From positions 186,001 to 250,000 of the forward strand of contig NZ_JBGCUO010000001.1 of NCBI RefSeq assembly GCF_041102775.1: a stretch of 64,000 bases of DNA, written 5' to 3'. Below, one piece after another: positions 51,030 through 60,546 of the stretch. The notes under the pieces are model-generated. The model was not told where the DNA came from. It saw only the letters and a program-made list of their open reading frames with translations, and searched no databases. The translations under genes were made by a program, and so were the position numbers. The DNA is from Alcanivorax sp. REN37 (GTDB lineage Bacteria > Pseudomonadota > Gammaproteobacteria > Pseudomonadales > Alcanivoracaceae). Within the stretch, counting starts at the first letter, position 1. Each line of letters opens with the position of its first letter.

Positions 51030-54000
51030 GTGGATCAGCATGACTACCTTGCGCTGGATTGGGTGAAGGGCGAAATCCAACAGACCCTGAACCAGTCACA
51101 GCAGGCGCTGGAAGCCTTCGTGGAGCATCCCGAGGACAGCGCGCGCATGCGTTTTTGCCAGGCCCACCTGCATCAGGTGTACGGCACCCTGCAGATGGTG
51201 GAGTTCTACGGCGCCGCGCTGCTGGCCGAGGAAATGGAGCGGCTGGCGGAGGCATTGGTAGACCAGCGGTTGCCGGAAGCAGCCCAAGCCGATGCGCTGG
51301 AAACGCTGATGCGCGCGATCCTGCAACTGCCGCAATACTTGGAGCGCATCCAGGCCAGCCGCCGCGATCTGCCGGTGGTCTTGCTGCCGCTGCTCAACGA
51401 CCTGCGCGCCGCCCGTGGCGACAGCTTGCTGTCGGAAACCGCGCTGTTCAAACCCGATTTGTCGGTGCTGGAGACCGGTCCCGCGCAGCCGCCGTCGGCG
51501 CTGGCTTTGGACCCGCGCTTTGCTGAGTTGGCGCGCAAGATCCGCCAGAGCTATCAGATGGCGCTGGTGGGAGTACTGCGTGGCCAGGAGCTGCCGCGCC
51601 AGCTGACCAACATGGCGAAAATGTTCGCCAAACTCGAACACGCTACCGGGGCGGCGCGCTTGGCGCCGCTGTGGCAGGCCGCGGCGGCGCTGGTGGAAGG
51701 ATTGGCGGCGGGCTCGGTGGCCTTGGGCGCGTCAGTGAAGCAGGTGCTCGGTCAGATCGATCCGTGGCTGCGCCAGTTGGCCACCGACGGCGCTGCCGTG
51801 CTGCAACAGCCGCCGCCGCGTGAGCTGCTGAAGAACCTGCTCTACTACATCGCCAAAAGCGATGGCGACACGCCACGCATCCTTGCGCTGCGGCGTGATT
51901 ATGGCCTCGACAATGCGCTGCCGTCCGAAGAAATGGTGCGCCAAGAACAGGCGCTGATGGGCGGGCCCGACCACGCCGCCATGGGTTCGGTGGTGACCGC
52001 GCTCAGTGAAGAGCTGTCGAAGGTCAAAACGGCGCTGGAAATGTTCGTGCAGGGCGACAGCCGACAGCTGGATGTGCTCGCTGAGCAGGTGCAGCGGCTG
52101 AAGCCGGTGGCCGACACCGTGGCCATGCTCGGCCTCGGCCAGCCGCGTCGGCTGGTGGAGCAACAGCAGCAAGTGCTGGCGGCGATGGCGGCCGGCGAGC
52201 AGGCGCCGAGCGCTGAAGCGCTGATGGACGTGGCCGGTTCGTTGCTGTACGTGGAAGCGACGCTGCTGGGCATGACCCGTGAGCGGCCGTCATCCAGCGC
52301 GCTGGCGCCGGTGCCGGATCATGTCGGCAAGGCGCGTGATGCGGTGATCCGCGAATGCCGCGCCGGGCTGGAGGAAGCCAAAGACGGCATCATCGAATTC
52401 ATTGCCTCGCAGTGGAACCGCGTCCACTTGCAGGAGGTGCCGGCGCGGCTCGATGCGGTACGCGGCGGGCTGCAGGTGATCCACCTGCCGCGCCCGGCGT
52501 TGGTGCTGCGCCAATGTGTGCGCTATGTCAGCGAGGTGCTGCTGGCGGAAGCCGCCGCCGCGCCGGACTGGCCAAGCATGGATACGCTGGCGGATGCCAT
52601 GACCAGCGTGGAGTACTACCTCGAGCGCCTCAGCGACGACCCCGATACCAGCGACGACATCCTGCGGCTGGCGCGCGACAGCGTCGCCAAGCTGGGTTTC
52701 CCGTTGGACGACGAGGAGTTCGGTGCCGATCCGTTGGCGGCCCCGGCGGCCCCGCAGCAAGCCCCGGCGCCGCTGGCAGTACCGCTCGCGGCCGCGCCCT
52801 TGGTTGAACCCGCTGATGCGGCGGGTGACGACCTCATCGACGATGAAATCATCGAGATTTTTGTCGAGGAAGCGGGCGAGGTGCTGGACGCACTGAACCT
52901 GTATTTCCCGCGTTGGGTCGCCAACCAGCAGGATCAGGAAGCGCTGGTGGAGTTCCGCCGCGCGTTCCATACTCTCAAAGGTTCCGGCCGCATGGTCGGC
53001 GCCACCGTCGTGGGCGAACTGGCCTGGTCGGTGGAAAACATGATGAACCGGGTGATCGACGGTTCGGTGCCTGCCACACCAACGCTGATCGAACTGGTGC
53101 GCACCGTGCACCGGCTGGTGCCGGAGCTGGTTAACGCGTTCGCCAACCACCAACCAGCGCCCTGTGACGTGACGCCGCTGCAGCAGGCCGCAGACGCCTT
53201 GGCGCGCGGTGAAACGCTGACGGCGGTACCGGTGCTGGAGCTCAACGTCGAAGCGCAGGTGGTGGCTGCTACGTTGGCGGCATCCACGGCGGATGGCCAC
53301 GCAGCGGTGCAATCCGTCGTCGCTGATGAGGAGCCGCTGGATTTGGCTGCTGTGGATGTCGAATCTGTCGACGCATTGGCAGCCGTAGACGCAGATTCCG
53401 ACTCCCATTTCGATGCCGATGCGGATCACACCACGTTGCCGTCGATTGAACTGCTGGAGCTGGACGCGCTGTCGGCACCGCTCACGCCGCTGGCCGCCGA
53501 TGACACTGAGCGACTTGCTCTGGACGTCCAGTTGGACGTTTCAACGCTGTATACCGATACCGATACCGATACCGATACCGATACCGATACCGATACCGAT
53601 ACCGATACCGATACCGGCACCGCTGCCGACGCTGAAGCCGATACCGCAGCGCCAGAAACGTTAACGCTGGATGCTGCGGATATCGCAGATGCCGTAGCCG
53701 CCATCGATTCTCCAGCGGACACCGATCCTGCCCAAGCGCTCGACACCGAGTCGCCGCAATCCGCAGCGCCAATGCTGGGCGATGGCGACGCGGCTGACAG
53801 TGCCGCTGCGGATGATGATGCTGCGCTGCTGCGTGCGGTGATTGATGCGCCGCCGGAACGCGAGCGCTTCACCTTTACCGTGGACGACGATCTGGCCGGG
53901 CTGGAATACGGCGTCTACCCGCCGCCATCGGACGACGAGCCGGCGCCGCGCTACCCGCTGCCGCCACAACCGGACCCGGTGCTGTGGGAGATTTTCCTGT

Positions 54001-57000
54001 CTGAAGCCGGTGGTCACGTGGCCGACATGCGTGACTGGCTTACCCACCTCGACCGCGAGCTGTCCGAACACCCGCTTGATGATGCTCTCCACCGCGCCTT
54101 GCACACCCTCAAGGGCAGCGCCCGTATGGCCGGTGTCGACAGCATCGCCGAGCTGGCGGAGCCGGCCGAGCGCTGGTTGAAAGAACTGGTCAATCACCAA
54201 GTGCCGGCGGACTGTGATGCGCTGGCGCTGCTGGATGACCTGGTGGCGGCGTTGTCCAGTGCCTTGGCCGCACCGCAATGGCCGCTGGCACTGCCGCAGG
54301 CGCCGGCATTGGGCGAGCGCATCGCGCTGTTGCACCAGCACGCTCAAGCTGGTCTGGCGCAGCCGGATGAGGCGCTGCTGTCGGTGTTCCTGTCCGCCGG
54401 TGTCGATCATTTGATGGATGCCGATCGCATCCTCGATCAGTGGGCCGCTAGCCAGCTGGCGCCGGCCACGGTGGCGGCGCTGTGCGATGAGCTCACGGTG
54501 TTGGCGGCGTCCGCCGCCGGGGCCAATCAGCTTGAAATCAGCACTCTGGCGCAGGCGTTGGCGGCGGTCTACCAGCGGGCACCGACGGCGGCTTTGGAGG
54601 CGTCAGCGCTGACGTTGCTGGCGGATTGCCATGACAGTCTGATCACCATGATGGACTGTTTGGCGGCCGGCCAAACCCTGCGTTCCGAACCGGCGCAGCT
54701 GGCGGCGCTACGTGCGCTGGCTGACACATTGACGGTCGCTGCTGCGACGCCGGCGGTATCGCCGTTGTCGGTGGCCACTCGCTCGCCAGCTATGCCGGAC
54801 AGCCACGGCTCCCCCGCCGAGCTGGACGACGACGTACTGGCGTTGTTCCTCGAAGAAGCCGATGAAATCTTGCTCAGTACTGGGCAACTGCTGGAACGCT
54901 GGCTGGCCCACGACGACCGCAACCTGCTGACGGTGTTGCAGCGCGATTTGCATACCCTTAAGGGTGGCGCGCGCATGGCCGGCGTTGAAGCCATCGGCGA
55001 TCTCGGCCATGAACTGGAATCGGTGTACGAAGCGTTGGTGGCCCATCGGTTGCCGGTCACTGCTGCGCTGCAGCAGTTGCTGCAACGCTGCCATGACCGG
55101 CTCGCCGAACAGCTCGATCTGCTGCGCGGCGGTCGGTTGCCGGCCGCGGCCAGTGACCTGCTGCGGGAATTGGCGGTGGCACTGGGCGTCACCCCGGCGG
55201 CTGAACCCGAGTTGATTGACCAGCCCGCAGAAAGCGTGGCCGACGCGGTGCCGGTGCTGCACGAGTTGGTGCTGGAACTGCCGCCGGAACGCCGCGACCG
55301 GGAGCTGGTGGCGATCTTCCTGGAAGAAGCCGAAGAGCTGATGCACAGCATCGGTGCCCATCTGGATCACTGGATGGCGGCGCCGGACAATCTGATCGCC
55401 GTACACAGTCTGCAGCGCGATTTGCACACCCTCAAAGGCGGCGCGCGCATGGCCGATGTGGAGGGCGTCGGCGATCTTGGTCATGACCTGGAGTCGCTCT
55501 ACCAAGGCGTCGCAGAAGGTCGGGTGGCGGTGCAGCCGGCGTTGTTCGAGTTGCTGCACCGCTGTCATGACCGGCTGGCAGACATGTTGGCGGCCACCCG
55601 TCGCCGCGCCACTGCGCCGCTCGGTGCCGACCTGCAAAGCGCCATCGCCAGTTACCTGTCCGCGCCGGAGCAGTTCCAGTTGGCGGCGCGGCCGCGCCAG
55701 CCGCTGCGCGAGCCAGCGACCCCGGTGGGCCCCGGTCCACTGCTGCTGGATGGCGAGGAAATCAGCGCCGATGACCTGGTGGCGGCGGATGCCGACCTGG
55801 ATATCCTGCGCATCTTCTTGGAAGAGTGCGCCGAGCTGACCGACAGTATCGAGCACCAGATGGCTGCTTGGCAGGACGGTAGCGATGGCCAGCCCAGCGA
55901 TGAGATTAAGCGCGCGTTGCACACCGTCAAAGGTGGCGCGCGGCTGGCCGGCCTGAAAGCACTGGGCGACGCCAGTCACGACTTCGAAACCTTCCTGCTC
56001 GATCACCCGCTGCACGGCCAAGCGCCGGACGATGCGTATCGCGCAGTGATGCAGCGCTGGCTGAATCGCTTGCAAGATCTGCTGGGTGCCATCGGTGAGC
56101 GGGTGCCGGCGGCGCCGGTACGGGCGCGGGCGGCGGACGAATCAGTGGCGGCGATGGTGCCGGCGCCAGTTGCCGCCGATGCGCTACCCACCCGCGCCGA
56201 TGCCCGCCAGCGGCGTCAGCCGCAGCCGCAGGAGTTGGTGCGGGTGCCGTCCGAGCTGCTGGAGCAGTTGGTCAACCTGGCCGGTGAAACCAGTATTAAC
56301 CGTGGCCGGGTGGAGCAGGGCATCGCCGAGTTTTCCGCTCACGTGGAAGAAATGGGCCACACCATCGACCGGCTCTACGACCAGCTGCGCCGGCTTGACA
56401 GCGAGACCGAAGCGCAAATCCTATCGAACTATAAACAGGGCATCGAAGCGGGCCGTTATGACCAGGATTTCGATCCGCTGGAAATGGACCAGTACTCCAA
56501 CCTGCACCAGATCACCAAGCAGTTGTCGGAGTCGGCGTCGGACCTTAAGGACCTGAAAAGCACGCTGCTTGATCGCACCCGCGACACCGAGACGCTGCTG
56601 CTGCAACAGGCGCGCATCAACACCGAGCTGCAGGAAAAGCTGATGCGCACCCGCATGGTGCCGTTCTCGCGGTTGGTGCCGCGGCTGCGGCGGGTGGTGC
56701 GCCAGATCGCCGGTGAACTCGGTAAGCAGGTGGAGTTCGACATCGTTAACCCGGACGGCGAACTCGACCGCAGTCTGTTGGAACGCATGGTGGCGCCGCT
56801 GGAGCATATGCTGCGCAACGCGGTGGACCACGGCATTGAAGCAGTGCCGCAGCGCGTGCAAGGCGGCAAGGGCGAGGCCGGCCGGCTGGAGCTGAGCCTG
56901 ACCCGCGAGGGCGGCGAGGTGGTGCTGACGCTGACTGATGACGGCCGCGGCATTGACACCGAGGCAGTGCGGCGCAAGGCGCTGGAGCGCGGGCTGATCC

Positions 57001-58094
57001 GCGCCGATGACAGCCTGTCGGAGCAGGATGTACAGCAGTTGCTGTTCACCGCGGGATTCTCCACCGCCACCGCCGTCACGCAGATCTCCGGCCGCGGCGT
57101 TGGGCTGGATGTGGTGGCGTCGGAGATCAAGCAGATGGGCGGATCGGTGAGCATTGCCTCACGCGCTGGCGTCGGTACCCGCTTTACCATCCGGCTGCCG
57201 TTCACGCTGGCGATGAACCGCGCATTGATGGTGCGCGTGGGCGACGACCACTACGCCATCCCGTTGAACCAGATTGAAGGCATCGTACGGGTCAGCCCCT
57301 ACGAGGTGGATGACTACGGCCCCGCCGGTGGCGGCAAGCCGTTCGTCTACGCCGGCCAGCAGTACGATTTTGATTACCTCGGCCATTACGTGCACGGCCA
57401 CGGCAAGGCGTTCCTGGAAGCCCAGACCGCGCCGCTGCCGGTGCTGCTGATCCGCAGTTCGGAACACACGGTGGCGGTACTGGTGGACGCGCTGGTGGGT
57501 TCGCGCGAAGTGGTGGTGAAGTCGGTGGGCCCGCAATTGGCCACCGTGGCCGGCATCAGCGGCGCCACCATTCTCGGTGATGGCGCGGTGGTGATCATTC
57601 TCGATATCCACTCGCTGATTCGTGCCAGCCAGGCTCAGCGCGAACATCTGGCGTTGGAGCAGCGCAGTGCGCGCCTGACCGCTGAGACGCCGCCGCTGGC
57701 GCAGCGGGCGCCGCTGATCATGGTCACCGACGACTCGGTGACGGTGCGTAAGGTCACCACGCGGTTGCTGGAGCGCAATGGCTTCGACGTGATCACCGCC
57801 AAGGACGGTATCGACGCGCTGGCGCGGCTGGAAGAACAGCGCCCAGACCTGATGCTGCTGGACATCGAAATGCCGCGCATGGACGGCTTCGAAGTGGCCA
57901 CTCACGTACGCCACGATAGCCGTCTGAAAGGCGTTCCGATCATCATGATCACCTCCCGCACCGGCGAGAAGCACCGCGAGCGCGCGTTCGATATTGGCGT
58001 TAACGCCTACCTCGGCAAGCCGTATCAGGAAGGTGAGCTGCTCGGCACCATCCAAGAGTTGCTGGCGGCGGCGCAGGTCGAGCGACCGGCATGA
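51030..58094 (+). CDS. chpA: Hybrid chemosensory histidine kinase ChpA
   Basis: The 2354-residue product starts with a GTG (51030, GGGAG upstream). It has a degenerate N-terminal Hpt-like part (about 1-550), five clear Hpt domains with phospho-acceptor His at 647, 1025, 1308, 1466 and 1631 (LHTLKGGARM-type motifs), a dimerisation and ATPase core (MRTRMVPFSRLVPRLRR near 1870; LEHMLRNAVDHGIE near 1924; GRGVGLDVV), a CheW domain (about 2050-2190) and a C-terminal receiver with Asp2278 (LLDIEMPRMDG). P. aeruginosa ChpA has more Hpt-type domains, so this is a shorter variant. The linker between Hpt1 and Hpt2 is strongly acidic and contains a (Thr-Asp)n tract. It is the central kinase for twitching and phosphorylates PilG and PilH. 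Confidence 0.95.
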   Translation: MDQHDYLALDWVKGEIQQTLNQSQQALEAFVEHPEDSARMRFCQAHLHQVYGTLQMVEFYGAALLAEEMERLAEALVDQRLPEAAQADALETLMRAILQLPQYLERIQASRRDLPVVLLPLLNDLRAARGDSLLSETALFKPDLSVLETGPAQPPSALALDPRFAELARKIRQSYQMALVGVLRGQELPRQLTNMAKMFAKLEHATGAARLAPLWQAAAALVEGLAAGSVALGASVKQVLGQIDPWLRQLATDGAAVLQQPPPRELLKNLLYYIAKSDGDTPRILALRRDYGLDNALPSEEMVRQEQALMGGPDHAAMGSVVTALSEELSKVKTALEMFVQGDSRQLDVLAEQVQRLKPVADTVAMLGLGQPRRLVEQQQQVLAAMAAGEQAPSAEALMDVAGSLLYVEATLLGMTRERPSSSALAPVPDHVGKARDAVIRECRAGLEEAKDGIIEFIASQWNRVHLQEVPARLDAVRGGLQVIHLPRPALVLRQCVRYVSEVLLAEAAAAPDWPSMDTLADAMTSVEYYLERLSDDPDTSDDILRLARDSVAKLGFPLDDEEFGADPLAAPAAPQQAPAPLAVPLAAAPLVEPADAAGDDLIDDEIIEIFVEEAGEVLDALNLYFPRWVANQQDQEALVEFRRAFHTLKGSGRMVGATVVGELAWSVENMMNRVIDGSVPATPTLIELVRTVHRLVPELVNAFANHQPAPCDVTPLQQAADALARGETLTAVPVLELNVEAQVVAATLAASTADGHAAVQSVVADEEPLDLAAVDVESVDALAAVDADSDSHFDADADHTTLPSIELLELDALSAPLTPLAADDTERLALDVQLDVSTLYTDTDTDTDTDTDTDTDTDTDTGTAADAEADTAAPETLTLDAADIADAVAAIDSPADTDPAQALDTESPQSAAPMLGDGDAADSAAADDDAALLRAVIDAPPERERFTFTVDDDLAGLEYGVYPPPSDDEPAPRYPLPPQPDPVLWEIFLSEAGGHVADMRDWLTHLDRELSEHPLDDALHRALHTLKGSARMAGVDSIAELAEPAERWLKELVNHQVPADCDALALLDDLVAALSSALAAPQWPLALPQAPALGERIALLHQHAQAGLAQPDEALLSVFLSAGVDHLMDADRILDQWAASQLAPATVAALCDELTVLAASAAGANQLEISTLAQALAAVYQRAPTAALEASALTLLADCHDSLITMMDCLAAGQTLRSEPAQLAALRALADTLTVAAATPAVSPLSVATRSPAMPDSHGSPAELDDDVLALFLEEADEILLSTGQLLERWLAHDDRNLLTVLQRDLHTLKGGARMAGVEAIGDLGHELESVYEALVAHRLPVTAALQQLLQRCHDRLAEQLDLLRGGRLPAAASDLLRELAVALGVTPAAEPELIDQPAESVADAVPVLHELVLELPPERRDRELVAIFLEEAEELMHSIGAHLDHWMAAPDNLIAVHSLQRDLHTLKGGARMADVEGVGDLGHDLESLYQGVAEGRVAVQPALFELLHRCHDRLADMLAATRRRATAPLGADLQSAIASYLSAPEQFQLAARPRQPLREPATPVGPGPLLLDGEEISADDLVAADADLDILRIFLEECAELTDSIEHQMAAWQDGSDGQPSDEIKRALHTVKGGARLAGLKALGDASHDFETFLLDHPLHGQAPDDAYRAVMQRWLNRLQDLLGAIGERVPAAPVRARAADESVAAMVPAPVAADALPTRADARQRRQPQPQELVRVPSELLEQLVNLAGETSINRGRVEQGIAEFSAHVEEMGHTIDRLYDQLRRLDSETEAQILSNYKQGIEAGRYDQDFDPLEMDQYSNLHQITKQLSESASDLKDLKSTLLDRTRDTETLLLQQARINTELQEKLMRTRMVPFSRLVPRLRRVVRQIAGELGKQVEFDIVNPDGELDRSLLERMVAPLEHMLRNAVDHGIEAVPQRVQGGKGEAGRLELSLTREGGEVVLTLTDDGRGIDTEAVRRKALERGLIRADDSLSEQDVQQLLFTAGFSTATAVTQISGRGVGLDVVASEIKQMGGSVSIASRAGVGTRFTIRLPFTLAMNRALMVRVGDDHYAIPLNQIEGIVRVSPYEVDDYGPAGGGKPFVYAGQQYDFDYLGHYVHGHGKAFLEAQTAPLPVLLIRSSEHTVAVLVDALVGSREVVVKSVGPQLATVAGISGATILGDGAVVIILDIHSLIRASQAQREHLALEQRSARLTAETPPLAQRAPLIMVTDDSVTVRKVTTRLLERNGFDVITAKDGIDALARLEEQRPDLMLLDIEMPRMDGFEVATHVRHDSRLKGVPIIMITSRTGEKHRERAFDIGVNAYLGKPYQEGELLGTIQELLAAAQVERPA
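53551..53616 (+). repeat. Hexamer tandem repeat in chpA, about eleven copies
   Basis: Eleven near-perfect ATACCG units (equal to GATACC in phase) encode alternating Thr and Asp at residues 842-863 of ChpA. Because the unit is six bases, gain or loss changes linker length but not reading frame. The tract lies in the acidic linker between the first and second Hpt domains. Confidence 0.95.
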
Positions 58095-59047
58095 CCCCGG
58101 CGCCGCGCATAGGCGTGATTGCCGATTCGCGGCGCCAGGGGCAGGCACTGGCCCACACCATCGGCGAGCTCGGCTACCGGGTGGCGTTTGCCGCCGCGCC
58201 GGATGCGTTGCCGGTGGATTGGCTGCAGCAGCCGCCAGCGCTGCTGGTGGTGGAGCTGGAGGACGGCACCAGCGACCACGGTTTCCTTGCTTGGCTGTTG
58301 GACCAGGTGCAGATGCCGATCCTGTTCGGCGACGGCAGCGCACCGGCCACCATCGCACCGGACTATCCGCGCTGGCGCCGTCGGTTGGCCCACAAGCTCA
58401 ATGCCTACCTCGGCCCGCCGGCGGGGCGCCATCACGCGCCGCTGCCGGTAGAGACCGGTTTGCAGGTGTGGCTGCTGGCGGCCTCACTGGGCGGCCCGGC
58501 GGCGGTAAAACTGTTCCTCGATTGCCTGCCTGCCGGATTGCCGGTGGCGTTCGTGCTCGCCCAACACATCGACGGCCACGCGTTGGAGTTGTTGCCGCGG
58601 GTGCTGACCCGCGACAACAGCTACCAGTGCGAGGTGGCTCGTCCCGGCAGCCGGCTGGCGCCGGGGCGGGTGCTGCTGGCGCCGGTGCAGTCCGCACTGC
58701 AGTTTGACAGCGAGGGCACCGTGCAGTGGACCCACCAGCCTTGGCAGGGCGCGTACAGCCCCTCGATCGATCAATTGATGGCTGCGTTGGCGGACACCTT
58801 CGGGGCCGCGGCCGGCGCGCTGGTGTTTTCCGGCATGGGCGCCGACGGCGCTGTCGGTGCGCTAGCGCTGGCGGCGGCGGGCGGCCAGGTGTGGGCGCAA
58901 AGCGCGGACAGCTGTGCCATCAGCAGCCAGCCAGACGCCGCCCGCGCCAGCGGTGTGGTGACCTTCACCGGCGCGCCAGAGCAGTTGGCCGCGCAGCTGG
59001 TGGCTTGGAACCGGCAGCGGTTGCACCGCGCCGGTGTGGACGGATAA
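58091..59047 (+). CDS. chpB: Chemotaxis methylesterase ChpB
   Basis: The 318-residue product overlaps chpA by 4 bases. The C-terminal CheB domain (about 120-310) has the catalytic Ser (LLAASLGGPAA), His (VLAQHIDGHALELLP) and Asp (FSGMGADGAVGAL), so methylesterase activity is likely. The N-terminal 110 residues look like a receiver, but the expected phospho-Asp position appears as Glu (LLVVELEDG) and the acidic pocket is IADS, so it is probably a pseudo-receiver. It should demethylate PilJ. Confidence 0.92.
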   Translation: MTPAPRIGVIADSRRQGQALAHTIGELGYRVAFAAAPDALPVDWLQQPPALLVVELEDGTSDHGFLAWLLDQVQMPILFGDGSAPATIAPDYPRWRRRLAHKLNAYLGPPAGRHHAPLPVETGLQVWLLAASLGGPAAVKLFLDCLPAGLPVAFVLAQHIDGHALELLPRVLTRDNSYQCEVARPGSRLAPGRVLLAPVQSALQFDSEGTVQWTHQPWQGAYSPSIDQLMAALADTFGAAAGALVFSGMGADGAVGALALAAAGGQVWAQSADSCAISSQPDAARASGVVTFTGAPEQLAAQLVAWNRQRLHRAGVDG

Positions 59048-59090
59048 TGCACCGATGGCGCGGCCCTGCTGCGCCCTTTCAGGAGTGACC

Positions 59091-59546
59091 ATGAGCGATC
59101 TGCCCCGAGACATCCCCAGCCTGCTGGTGCCCATGCGTGAGCGGCCGTGGCTGGTGCCGGAAACGCTGCTGGCGGAGGTGCTGCCGTTGCGCCATCCGGA
59201 GCGGCCCGGCCGTGGCCGTGACTGGCTGCTGGGCTGGATCCGCTGGCGCGATGAAGAATTGCCGCTGGTGTCGTTCGAGCGCCTTAACCAGACCGGGCCG
59301 GTGGTGGTGGGTGAGGGCGCCCGCATCGGTGTGTTGCGCGGGCTCGGTGGCGTGTTGCCGCACTACGCCATGGTGTTCCAAGGCGAGCCGCAGCCGCTGA
59401 CGGTGGCACCGACGGCGCTGCAGGATACCGGCAGCGGCCGCGGACCGATGGAAGCGCACCGGGTGCAGGTGGCCGGCGAGTCCGCCGTGGTGCCGGATCT
59501 GGACGCACTGGAAACCGTGTTGGCAGGGCTGTATGCCGAAGCTTGA
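59091..59546 (+). CDS. chpC: CheW-like protein ChpC
   Basis: The 151-residue product from the ATG at 59091 (AGGAG upstream) has a shortened CheW-like fold: IPSLLVPMRERPWLVPETLLAEVLPLR, LLGWIRWRDEELPLVSFERL and a C-terminal helix LDALETVLAGLYAEA. In Pseudomonas ChpC is the second coupling protein of the system. It ends the Pil-Chp cluster and overlaps the next gene by 14 bases. Confidence 0.88.
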   Translation: MSDLPRDIPSLLVPMRERPWLVPETLLAEVLPLRHPERPGRGRDWLLGWIRWRDEELPLVSFERLNQTGPVVVGEGARIGVLRGLGGVLPHYAMVFQGEPQPLTVAPTALQDTGSGRGPMEAHRVQVAGESAVVPDLDALETVLAGLYAEA

Positions 59547-60546
59547 TCGCCAACAGCTGGCCGCGGCGGCGGCTTCAGTGCGCCGCACCGGCCCGCGCTT
59601 TTACAACTTGGAGCGCACCCCAGCCCATGGGCTCGGTGACTTCCTGCGCTGGCAATGGCAGAGCCGCGGCAAGTTTCCGCCCGGCCAGCGCTTTCCGCTG
59701 CGTCCGGTGGATGACGCCCGGCTGGCGGCACCGGTGGCGCCACAGCTGACCTGGATCGGCCACTCCACTTTTCTGTTCCAGCATCGCGGTCTGAACCTGC
59801 TCACCGACCCGGTGTTTTCCGAGCGCGCCAGCCCGTTCCAGTGGCTTGGCCCGCGTCGTTATACCCCGCCGGCATTGACGGTGGCGGCGTTGCCGCCGAT
59901 CCATCAAGTGCTGATTTCCCACAATCATTACGATCATCTCGACCACCACAGCGTGATGGCGCTGCACCAGCGCTTCGGCGATGCGCTGACATGGTTCGTG
60001 CCCACTGGCGTAGCGGCTTGGTTCCACCGCCGGGGTATCCGCCAGGTGCGCGAATGCGGCTGGTGGGAAGGCGCCGAGCAGGATGGCGCGGAGGCGTTTC
60101 TGGTGCCGGCCCAGCACTTCAGCGGCCGCGGAGTCAGTGACGGTAACCACAGCCTGTGGGGGGGCTGGATTTGGGATTGCGGCGATCTGCGATTGTATTT
60201 TGCCGGGGACACCGGCTACGGTGGCTGCTTTGCCGAGATCGGTGCTTTGTTCCCTGATATCGATCTGGCGCTGATCCCGATCGGCGCCTTCGAACCGCGC
60301 TGGCTGATGCAGCCGGTGCATGTGAATCCGGATGAAGCGGTACGGATTCACCGTGATATCGGTGCTCGCCGTTCAGTGGGCATGCACTGGGGCACCTTTG
60401 TGCTGACCGATGAGCCGATGGATGCGCCGCCGCACGTGTTGCAACGGGCGCTGGCCGAACAGCAGGTGCCCAGCACGGATTTCATTGTCATGGCCCATGG
60501 GGAAACCCTCAGCGGGCCGGAGCTGTTGTCTTCCCGAGTCGAGTGA
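59533..60546 (+). CDS. Metallo-beta-lactamase-fold hydrolase (UlaG/NAPE-PLD-like)
   Basis: The 337-residue product has the motif LISHNHYDHLDHHSVMAL (HxHxDH), LTWIGHSTFLFQH at the start of the fold, FVPTGVAAWFHRRGI, PAQHFSGRGVSDGNHSLWGG and DTGYGGCFAEIGALFPDIDLALIPIGAFEPRW (motifs only). This set is that of NAPE-PLD-like and UlaG-like zinc hydrolases; a phosphodiesterase or lactonase is possible. The start overlaps chpC by 14 bases. The gene joins a lipid A acyltransferase gene by TGATG overlap, hinting at lipid-related work. Confidence 0.87.
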   Translation: MPKLDRQQLAAAAASVRRTGPRFYNLERTPAHGLGDFLRWQWQSRGKFPPGQRFPLRPVDDARLAAPVAPQLTWIGHSTFLFQHRGLNLLTDPVFSERASPFQWLGPRRYTPPALTVAALPPIHQVLISHNHYDHLDHHSVMALHQRFGDALTWFVPTGVAAWFHRRGIRQVRECGWWEGAEQDGAEAFLVPAQHFSGRGVSDGNHSLWGGWIWDCGDLRLYFAGDTGYGGCFAEIGALFPDIDLALIPIGAFEPRWLMQPVHVNPDEAVRIHRDIGARRSVGMHWGTFVLTDEPMDAPPHVLQRALAEQQVPSTDFIVMAHGETLSGPELLSSRVE

